Shown here: positions 5,973 through 10,451 of the stretch, piece after piece
Layout of the letters: each line of letters opens with the position of its first letter
Numbering within the stretch: position 1 is the stretch's first letter
Source: JBEKLJ01 sp050010255
GTDB lineage: Bacteria > Acidobacteriota > Terriglobia > Bryobacterales > Bryobacteraceae
Assembly: GCA_050010255.1 (NCBI GenBank)
Contig: JBEKLJ010000120.1
Coordinates: 1-10,451 of the forward strand
Length of the DNA: 10,451 nucleotides
Direction: 5' to 3'
Notes under the pieces: model-generated
Told to the model about the DNA's origin: nothing
The model's input: the letters and a program-made list of their open reading frames with translations, nothing else
Databases searched by the model: none
Program-made: the position numbers and the translations under genes

Positions 5973-6044
5973 AGAGCGCCTATCCTCCGATTATAAGCAC
6001 GGCCACGGCTCGCGCCTCGCAATTCGGCCGCTTCAACATTGGAC

Positions 6045-6065
6045 ACCGGCGGCTAGCCCGCCGGT
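6045..6065 (-). repeat. 8-bp hairpin overlapping the rluD stop codon
   Basis: ACCGGCGG (6045-6052) pairs perfectly with CCGCCGGT (6058-6065) around CTAGC, which contains the rluD stop codon (6055-6053). It could slow ribosomes or help end transcription. No T run follows on the minus strand. Confidence 0.35.
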
Positions 6066-6970
6066 TCCAGGCCCGCCATCCAGATCCGCAGCTCCTCGGG
6101 CAGCGGCGACTCCAGGGTGAGGGGCTCGCCGGTCGCCGGCCGCAGGAAGCGGATGCGATGGGCATGGAGGAAGCACCGTTCCAGCGGCGGGCGGCCCTCC
6201 ACCCGGGCGGGCGCCCCGTACAGCCGGTCCCCCGCCACCGGGCGGCCGATGCTCGCCAAGTGCACACGGATCTGGTGGGTGCGCCCGGTCTTGATCCGCA
6301 CTTCGAGCAGCGTAAACCCTTTAAAGCGTTGCAGAACCTTCCACTCGGTGATCGCCTGGCGACCTTCGGCCCGGCGCGCGGTCATCCGCACCCTCCGCAC
6401 CGGGTCGCGCGAGATCGGCTTCTCAATCCGGCCTTCCTCGCGGGGGAGAGCGCCGTGTACCAGCGCCAAGTAGACCTTCTCGACCTGGCGCGAGGCGAAC
6501 TGGGCGGCCAGGCTGCGGTGGGCGGCGTCGTTGCGCGCCACCAGGATCACGCCGCTGGTGTACCGGTCCAGCCGGTGCACCACCCCGGGCCGCTCTTCGC
6601 CGCCGGCCTTTGACAAGGTGCCGAAATGGTGGAGCAGGGCGTTGACCAGCGTGCCCGAATGGCAGCCGGCCCCGGCGTGCACCACCATGCCCGCGGGCTT
6701 GTCCACGGCGATGACGTCCTGATCCTGGTACAGGATCTGGAGCGGCAGGTCTTCGGCAACCGCGCGTAACGGCGGGAGCTCGGCTGGCTCGACCTCCACC
6801 TTCTCGCCGCCCCGCAGGCGGAGCGAGGCGCGGCCGGCGGCGCCGTTGACGCGCACTCGGCCCCCCTTGACCCACTCCTGGAGCCGCGAGCGGCTGTATT
6901 GGCTGAGCTGCTCCTGAAGGAAAACGTCGAGCCGCTTGCCGGCATCCGAGGCGCTGGCGGTCAGAATCAA
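6053..6970 (-). CDS. rluD: RluA/RluD-family 23S rRNA pseudouridine synthase
   Basis: A 305-residue protein starts at TTG 6970-6968 and stops at TAG 6055-6053. An in-frame TAA lies only a few codons upstream, so the TTG is the only start that keeps the whole S4 domain. Residues about 11-62 are an S4 RNA-binding domain (KRLDVFLQEQLSQYSRSRLQEWVKGGRVRVNG). The catalytic domain follows: ILYQDQDVIAVDKPAGMVVH (79-98), then GVVHRLDRYTSGV with catalytic D135 (motif HRLDxxTSG), VEKVYLALVHG, and LLEVRIKTGRTHQIRVHLASIGRPVAGDRLYG. Length and domain order fit RluD, which makes pseudouridines in helix 69 of 23S rRNA; the exact target in this organism is inferred. TATAAT ends 8 nt before the start, leaving room only for a very short leader. 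It is divergent from sppA. Confidence 0.92.
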   Translation of the reverse strand: MILTASASDAGKRLDVFLQEQLSQYSRSRLQEWVKGGRVRVNGAAGRASLRLRGGEKVEVEPAELPPLRAVAEDLPLQILYQDQDVIAVDKPAGMVVHAGAGCHSGTLVNALLHHFGTLSKAGGEERPGVVHRLDRYTSGVILVARNDAAHRSLAAQFASRQVEKVYLALVHGALPREEGRIEKPISRDPVRRVRMTARRAEGRQAITEWKVLQRFKGFTLLEVRIKTGRTHQIRVHLASIGRPVAGDRLYGAPARVEGRPPLERCFLHAHRIRFLRPATGEPLTLESPLPEELRIWMAGLEPAG

Positions 6971-6978
6971 TCGCCTCG

Positions 6979-6984
6979 ATTATA
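6979..6984 (-). promoter_or_regulatory. rluD: rluD -10 box just before the TTG start
   Basis: Minus-strand TATAAT (6984-6979) ends 8 nt before the TTG. With a usual 6-8 nt to the start of transcription, the mRNA would begin at or next to the start codon. A GAGG 3 nt before the TTG is too close to act as a normal Shine-Dalgarno. No consensus -35 is seen. Confidence 0.45.
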
Positions 6985-6998
6985 GACCCGCCCCGGGG

Positions 6999-7050
6999 TG
7001 GACCGGCTCCCCGCTCCCAGGCATAATAATGAAGTCTGATCCAGCGGAGG
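6999..7050 (+). promoter_or_regulatory. sppA: sppA promoter and ribosome binding site
   Basis: TGGACC (6999-7004) and CATAAT (7022-7027) are separated by 17 nt, matching the consensus at 4/6 and 5/6. GGAGG (7046-7050) lies 10 nt before the ATG. The promoter is back to back with that of rluD. Confidence 0.5.
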
Positions 7051-7060
7051 TTCTAAGACC

Positions 7061-8839
7061 ATGAAAGTCCTGGTGCGGATACTGGCCGTCATCGGCGGCG
7101 TCGCGGTGCTGTTCGTGCTCTTCATCTTCCTGGCGAGCCTGGCGGTTAGCGTGATGCGCCAGCGCGTGCCGGCGCGAACCGTCCTGGAAGTCAACCTCGA
7201 AACCGGGCTGGTCGAGGACGCCCCCGACGACCCGTTCGCCAAGGCGTTTCTCGGCGCCGCACCCAGCGTGCGCGACCTGGTGGACGCGCTCGATCGCGGC
7301 GCGGACGACCCGCGCGTGGCGGGCCTCGTGGCCAGCTTCGGCGGCTCCACCCTGGGCCTGGCAAAGGTCCAGGAGATCCGCGACGCCGTCAAGAGGTTCC
7401 GCGCGCACAAGAAGTTCACCGTCGCCTGGTCAGAGACCTTCGGAGAGTTCGGCCAGGGCTCGGGCTCCTACTACCTGGCCACCGCCTTCGACCAGATCTG
7501 GATGCAGCCCTCGGGCGACATCGGCATGACCGGCGTCCAGTTGGAGAGCATGTTCGTCCGGGGCGCGCTCGACAAGCTCGGCGTGGTGCCGCGCATGGAC
7601 CATCGCCAGGAGTACAAGAACGCGATGAATCAGCTCACCGAGCGCCAGTTCACTCCGGCGCACCGCGAGGCCATGGCGGCCCTGACGCAGTCCTGGTCCT
7701 CGCAGCTGGTGCGCGGGATCGCCGAGGGCCGCCAGCTCACACCCGAGCAGGTCCGCGCGGTCATCGATCGCGGGCCGCTGCTGGGACGCGAGGCGCTGGA
7801 TGCGCGGCTGGTGGACGGCCTGGCCTACCGCGACGACGTCTACACCCAGGTGAAGCAACGCGCCGGCTGGGGCGCCCAGTTGCTCTACCCCGGCAAATAC
7901 CTTCAACGCGCCGGGCGCCCGCACCAGCGCGGCAAGACCATCGCGTTGATCTTCGGCGTCGGCGGCGTGCAGCGCGGCAAGAGCGCTTTTGACCCCGTCT
8001 TCGGCAGCAGCACGATGGGCTCCGACACCGTGACGGCCGCCTTCCGGGCCGCGGTCAAAGACCCCAACGTCAGGGCTATCCTGTTCCGCATCGACAGCCC
8101 CGGCGGCTCCTATGTCGCCTCGGACGCCATCTGGCGCGAGACCGTTCGGGCCAGAAAGGCCGGCAAGCCGGTCATCGCTTCCATGGGCGACGTGGCCGGC
8201 TCCGGCGGCTATTTCGTGGCCATGGCCGCTAGCAAGATCGTCGCCCAGCCGGGCACCATCACCGGCTCGATCGGCGTTCTCGGCGGCAAGATGGTCACCG
8301 CCGGCATGTGGCAGAAGCTCGGCATCACCTTCGACGAGGTCCACAACGGCGCCAACGCCACTTTCTGGAACGCGAGCTCCGATTACTCACCCGCGGAGTG
8401 GGCGCGGCTCCAGGCCTGGCTCGACCGGGTCTACGCGGATTTCACCGCCAAGGTGGCCGAGGGGCGGCGGCTGCCCAGGGAGCGCGTGCTCCAGATCGCC
8501 AAGGGGCGGATCTGGAGCGGGGAAGACGCCAGGAACCTCGGGCTGGTGGATGAGCTGGGCGGCTATGCGGTGGCGCTGGCGCTGGCCAAGAGAGCCGCCG
8601 GCATTCCGGCCTCCGAAGAGGTGCGCATCCAGGTCTTCCCGCAACGCAAGGGCGCTCTGGAGGCCTTCTTGGACCAGTTGGCCGGCGAGACGCCGGATTC
8701 GAGCGAGCGCGACGCCTCTTCGGCCACCCTCCTCCGGGCGCTGGAGCTCATCCGGCCGGCGGCGCGGCAGTTGCGCACCGCCACGGGCGTGCGCGGCGTG
8801 CTCGAGATGGAACTGGCGCCGGAACTCGCCGTCCAGTAG
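7061..8839 (+). CDS. sppA: signal peptide peptidase SppA, 67K type
   Basis: A 592-residue protein starts at ATG 7061 (GGAGG 10 nt upstream) and stops at TAG 8837-8839. Residues about 4-30 are one N-terminal membrane helix, anchoring it in the inner membrane with the bulk outside. The two tandem peptidase-S49 domains of the long (67K) SppA type are present: the N-domain (about 80-255) carries the general base K186 in HRQEYKNAMNQLTERQFT, and the C-domain (about 290-510) carries the nucleophile S381 in GDVAGSGGYFVAMAA, preceded by FRIDSPGGSYVASD. The Ser/Lys dyad is intact. SppA degrades cleaved signal peptides in the membrane. Length is close to E. coli SppA (618). The C-terminal 60 residues (after VFPQRKGALEAFLDQL) look family-specific. 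It is likely monocistronic, with a GC-rich hairpin downstream. Confidence 0.95.
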   Translation: MKVLVRILAVIGGVAVLFVLFIFLASLAVSVMRQRVPARTVLEVNLETGLVEDAPDDPFAKAFLGAAPSVRDLVDALDRGADDPRVAGLVASFGGSTLGLAKVQEIRDAVKRFRAHKKFTVAWSETFGEFGQGSGSYYLATAFDQIWMQPSGDIGMTGVQLESMFVRGALDKLGVVPRMDHRQEYKNAMNQLTERQFTPAHREAMAALTQSWSSQLVRGIAEGRQLTPEQVRAVIDRGPLLGREALDARLVDGLAYRDDVYTQVKQRAGWGAQLLYPGKYLQRAGRPHQRGKTIALIFGVGGVQRGKSAFDPVFGSSTMGSDTVTAAFRAAVKDPNVRAILFRIDSPGGSYVASDAIWRETVRARKAGKPVIASMGDVAGSGGYFVAMAASKIVAQPGTITGSIGVLGGKMVTAGMWQKLGITFDEVHNGANATFWNASSDYSPAEWARLQAWLDRVYADFTAKVAEGRRLPRERVLQIAKGRIWSGEDARNLGLVDELGGYAVALALAKRAAGIPASEEVRIQVFPQRKGALEAFLDQLAGETPDSSERDASSATLLRALELIRPAARQLRTATGVRGVLEMELAPELAVQ

Positions 8840-8872
8840 GGAAAACGCGAAAGGAGAATGCGGGGCCGGGCG

Positions 8873-8896
8873 CGGCGCCGCCGCGGGGCGGCGCCG
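8873..8896 (+). terminator. very GC-rich hairpin between sppA and hicB
   Basis: CGGCGCCGCC (8873-8882) pairs perfectly with GGCGGCGCCG (8887-8896) around GCGG. It starts 34 nt after the sppA stop. No T run follows, so it may be a factor-dependent terminator, an attenuator or an mRNA end stabiliser separating sppA from the toxin-antitoxin genes. Confidence 0.45.
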
Positions 8897-8913
8897 TCCG
8901 GGTCGGGGCCGTT

Positions 8914-8919
8914 TACACT
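8914..8919 (+). promoter_or_regulatory. hicB -10 box, probable leaderless start
   Basis: TACACT (8914-8919; 4/6 match to TATAAT) ends 6 nt before the hicB ATG. No Shine-Dalgarno sequence lies at a normal distance. Transcription would start at or beside the ATG. No convincing -35 is visible in the GC-rich hairpin region upstream. Confidence 0.35.
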
Positions 8920-8925
8920 AGAAAT

Positions 8926-9117
8926 ATGAGTATCGCACGGTACGTCTACTGGCAGGACGGAGACCACTGGCTGGGGTGCTTTGAAGAATACCCGGACTAC
9001 ATCACTCAGGGTGAGAGCCTGGAGGATCTTCAGGAGAACCTCAGAGACCTGCTGCGTGACCTGACCAGCGGCGAAATCCCCGGAGTGCGGAGGGTGGCCG
9101 AGCTTTCCGTCCAATGA
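8926..9117 (+). CDS. hicB: HicB-family antitoxin, short form
   Basis: A 63-residue protein runs from ATG 8926 to TGA 9115-9117. It has the HicB partial RNase-H-like domain: ARYVYWQDGDHWLGCFEEYPDYITQGESLEDLQENLRDLLRDL, with strand, strand and helix in order and the usual target-sequence-like GESLEDLQENL segment. It should bind and block the HicA toxin encoded next. Many HicB proteins are about 130-145 residues and carry a C-terminal DNA-binding domain for autorepression; this one stops after the toxin-binding domain, so it cannot repress by that route. Its stop overlaps the hicA start (ATGA), so the two are translationally coupled. Antitoxin comes first, the reverse of E. coli hicAB. Confidence 0.85.
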   Translation: MSIARYVYWQDGDHWLGCFEEYPDYITQGESLEDLQENLRDLLRDLTSGEIPGVRRVAELSVQ

Positions 9118-9290
9118 AACGGCAGCACCTGATCCGCCGCCTCAAGGAGGCCGGCTGCGTGCTAGTGCGGCATGGCAGCCGGCACGATTGGTACCGCAAC
9201 CCGCGGACGGGGATATCCCAACCCATTCCGAGACACCGCGAAATCAATGAAAACCTCGCCAAGCACGTTCTGAGGAAGCTTCTCGATTGA
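9114..9290 (+). CDS. hicA: HicA-family mRNA interferase toxin
   Basis: A 58-residue protein begins at ATG 9114, overlapping the last 4 nt of hicB (ATGA), and stops at TGA 9288-9290. The fold is that of a small dsRBD-like HicA toxin: MKRQHLIRRLKEAGCVLVR, then HGSRHDWYRNPRTG with the catalytic His in the G-x-x-H position (GSRH), followed by the typical SQPIPRHREINENLAKHVLRKLL tail. HicA cleaves mRNAs and blocks translation until HicB binds it. The size is normal for the family. Translation is probably coupled to hicB through the overlap. The call rests on the overlap, the GSRH motif and the PRHREI motif, all seen in the sequence. Confidence 0.87.
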   Translation: MKRQHLIRRLKEAGCVLVRHGSRHDWYRNPRTGISQPIPRHREINENLAKHVLRKLLD

Positions 9291-9418
9291 CGGCGCCGCC
9301 TGGCCGGAGGCCGGCCCAGCTCATTCGAGGCTCACGCAGCTTGACCGGCCCAGGCCCGAGTTCGCAAACACCAGCCCGAGGCCGGGGACTCAGGCATCGA
9401 AGGTCTTAGGCCTGCATC

Positions 9419-9447
9419 TTGACATCACTGCATCAGCGTATCAGAAT
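9419..9447 (+). promoter_or_regulatory. promoter of the vapBC-type operon
   Basis: A perfect TTGACA (9419-9424) is followed after 17 nt by CAGAAT (9442-9447; 4/6 match). The -10 ends 6 nt before the GTG of the antitoxin gene and no Shine-Dalgarno is visible, so the transcript is probably leaderless. Most of the 163-bp gap from hicA (9291-9453) holds nothing else but a 6-bp hairpin at 9302-9316. Confidence 0.55.
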
Positions 9448-9453
9448 GGAATC

Positions 9454-9690
9454 GTGAGAACGACCCTGACCCTGGACGAGGACGTCTACCACGCCGCCCG
9501 GCACCTGTCCCGCGCCTCCGGCGAGCGCCTGGGGAAAGTCCTCTCCACGCTGGCGCGCCGCGGTCTGACACCGGCTGTCAGCACCCGGCGGCCTGGGCGC
9601 CGTTTCCCAACCTTTGACGTGCCCGCGGGCGCCCCCATCATCGCGGCCTCGCGGATCGAGCGCCTCCTCGATGAAGAAGATCTCTTCTGA
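9454..9690 (+). CDS. ribbon-helix-helix-type antitoxin of a VapBC-like pair
   Basis: A 78-residue protein starts at GTG 9454 and stops at TGA 9688-9690. An ATG at 9447 is in another frame and hits a stop at once, so the GTG is the best start. The N-terminus MRTTLTLDEDVYHAARHLSRASGERLGKVLSTLARRGL (about residues 1-38) looks like a CopG/ribbon-helix-helix DNA-binding domain: a short strand, then two helices. The rest (TPAVSTRRPGRRFPTFDVPAGAPIIAASRIERLLDEEDLF) is the toxin-binding tail. It should neutralise the PIN toxin that follows and repress the operon. Its last 20 bp overlap the toxin gene. It lies 163 bp after hicA. Confidence 0.78.
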   Translation: MRTTLTLDEDVYHAARHLSRASGERLGKVLSTLARRGLTPAVSTRRPGRRFPTFDVPAGAPIIAASRIERLLDEEDLF

Positions 9691-10108
9691 CCTGCTGTTC
9701 CTGGATCTCAACGTCCTGCTCGCGCTGGCTTGGCCCAACCACCAGTTTCACGACCTCGCCGTCGGCAGGCTGGAGCGGGGAAACCAGCGCTGGGCCACCT
9801 GCGCACTGACCCAACTGGGGTTCATCCGGCTCTCCTCCAATCCCGCCGCCGTCCCCACGGCGAAATCGCCCGCCGAAGCAGCGAGCCTGCTGGCGGCCAT
9901 GGTGGCCGACCGGCGGCACGTGTACCTGGACCGTCTTCCCTCCCCGGTGGACTCGCTGGAATCATTCGGGCGCATCCTGGGCAGCCAGCAGGTCACCGAC
10001 GCATACCTGCTGGCGCTGGCACGCCGCCACAACGCCGTGTTCGTGACCTTCGACACGCGCCTGCGGGCGGTAGCGGATCCCGATGCGGCAACAGAGATCC
10101 TGGGCTAG
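9671..10108 (+). CDS. vapC: PIN-domain RNase toxin, VapC family
   Basis: A 145-residue protein starts at ATG 9671, 20 bp inside the antitoxin gene, and stops at TAG 10106-10108. The frame is open further upstream but that part lies inside the antitoxin gene, so I chose this ATG. It is a PIN-domain ribonuclease: the first metal-binding Asp is D12 in LFLDLNVLLALAWPN; the WATCALTQLGFIRLSSNP segment (41-58) follows; then D110 in QVTDAYLLALARRH and D128 in FVTFDTRL. The second acidic residue of many PIN domains is here Q48 (TQ), as in the WATC-LTQ subfamily. VapC toxins cut tRNA or rRNA; the target here is unknown. It ends 24 bp before the convergent FAD oxidoreductase gene. Confidence 0.88.
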   Translation: MKKISSDLLFLDLNVLLALAWPNHQFHDLAVGRLERGNQRWATCALTQLGFIRLSSNPAAVPTAKSPAEAASLLAAMVADRRHVYLDRLPSPVDSLESFGRILGSQQVTDAYLLALARRHNAVFVTFDTRLRAVADPDAATEILG

Positions 10109-10132
10109 CCCGGACTCCGTGATCGCTACAAC

Positions 10133-10451
10133 CTACGCCCAGGTCCGCATGATCTCGCCGAAGCACTCGAGGCCGCTCCAAAGGACGGCGCTGTAACCGC
10201 CCCCCGGCCTCGTCCAGGCTCCAGAGAGGTACAGGTTCTTCACCGGCGTGCTGTGACCAAGACGGCGCATTCCGGAATTATCCAGGGTCTGGTCCCAGCC
10301 GTAGATCGATCCGCGGTAGTTCCCCGTATAGCGAACGTTGGTTAGCGGCGTGCCGATCTCCTGCACTTCGATCGCCTTGGCCAGGCCTGGCAACACCTTT
10401 TCCGCTTGCCGGATATAGATGTCCGCAATCCGTTCTTTCTCCGCGCGGTAC
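10133..10451 (-). CDS. FAD-dependent oxidoreductase, CrtI/phytoene-desaturase-like, C-terminal end (runs off right edge)
   Basis: The reverse-strand frame is open from the right window edge to TAG 10135-10133, giving the last 105 residues. Upstream of a possible internal GTG (10396) the frame continues (YRAEKERIADIYIRQAEK), so the gene starts outside. The end of the protein has the FAD-binding C-terminal signature of the amine-oxidase/phytoene-desaturase/retinol-saturase group: STPVKNLYLSGAWTRPGGGYSAVLWSGLECFGEIMRTW, plus IGTPLTNVRYTGNYRGSIYGWDQTLDN before it. The GAWTRPGGG stretch aligns with the FAD-contacting GDW/GxPGGG region. The substrate, perhaps a carotenoid or other isoprenoid, cannot be told from this part. 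It is convergent with vapC, with a 24-bp gap. Confidence 0.8.
   Translation of the reverse strand, partial: YRAEKERIADIYIRQAEKVLPGLAKAIEVQEIGTPLTNVRYTGNYRGSIYGWDQTLDNSGMRRLGHSTPVKNLYLSGAWTRPGGGYSAVLWSGLECFGEIMRTWA

Noticed and set aside
5990..5995. TATAAT box before the VWA gene
   Set aside because: Transcription from it would start inside or after the GGAGG at 5988-5984, so it would remove the ribosome binding site. It is probably coincidental or gives only a minor leaderless transcript.
7430..8344. 304-codon minus-strand frame within sppA
   Set aside because: It is antisense to a clearly conserved SppA; the translation is a typical GC-frame shadow.
8873..9300. Ten-base repeat CGGCGCCGCC on both sides of hicBA (8873-8882 and 9291-9300)
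   Set aside because: It could be read as a target-site duplication, but it is a simple GC string expected by chance here, and one copy is an arm of a hairpin.
9302..9316. Hairpin GGCCGG-AGG-CCGGCC after hicA as a terminator
   Set aside because: The stem is only 6 bp, the loop 3 nt, and there is no T run.
1..10451. CRISPR array, tRNA, rRNA or insertion sequence
   Set aside because: No regularly spaced repeats, no tRNA-like cloverleaf with CCA-type end, no rRNA core motif and no transposase were seen by eye; a tRNAscan or Rfam search would be needed to exclude small RNAs fully.

Overview
The window is high-GC bacterial chromosome and most likely comes from an Acidobacteriota genome, probably Bryobacterales/Solibacter-like. 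This is an inference. The best marker is a secreted von Willebrand A protein of the 'VWFA-related Acidobacterial domain' type, supported by the GC content and the style of the housekeeping proteins. No tRNA, rRNA, CRISPR array, transposase or phage gene was seen.

Layout, left to right. (1) 1-872, minus: N-terminal part of an OPT-family oligopeptide transporter, running off the left edge. (2) 873-1156: non-coding, with a candidate promoter, a 20-bp perfect palindrome and a nested inverted repeat of about 171 bp centred near 1048. (3) 1157-1423, minus: a stand-alone RodZ-type helix-turn-helix protein, divergent from tatA (1688-1858, plus). (4) 1859-2084: two facing hairpin terminators between convergent tatA and an HU-family gene (2085-2390, minus). 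(5) 2620-4868, minus: two complete recA genes in tandem, about 75% identical in protein by hand count over the first 330 residues. (6) 5034-5972, minus: exported VWA protein. (7) 6053-6970, minus: RluA/RluD-family pseudouridine synthase with a TTG start. (8) 7061-8839, plus: full-length SppA signal peptide peptidase, divergent from rluD. (9) 8926-10108, plus: two adjacent toxin-antitoxin modules, hicB-hicA (hicA has only 58 codons) and a vapBC-type pair, both with overlapping genes and antitoxin first. (10) 10133-10451, minus: C-terminal end of a CrtI/phytoene-desaturase-like FAD oxidoreductase, running off the right edge.

Most of the window is housekeeping: DNA repair (RecA), nucleoid structure (HU), rRNA modification (RluD), membrane protein turnover (SppA) and twin-arginine export (TatA). 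The right-hand 1.2 kb is an accessory toxin-antitoxin patch. The most interesting points are the tandem recA pair, in which the copies differ in the L1 DNA-binding loop and both end in non-acidic tails; the large palindromic element at 963-1133; and -10-like boxes ending 6-8 nt before the start codons of rluD, hicB and vapB, which suggest leaderless transcripts. No clearly new multi-gene system was identified.
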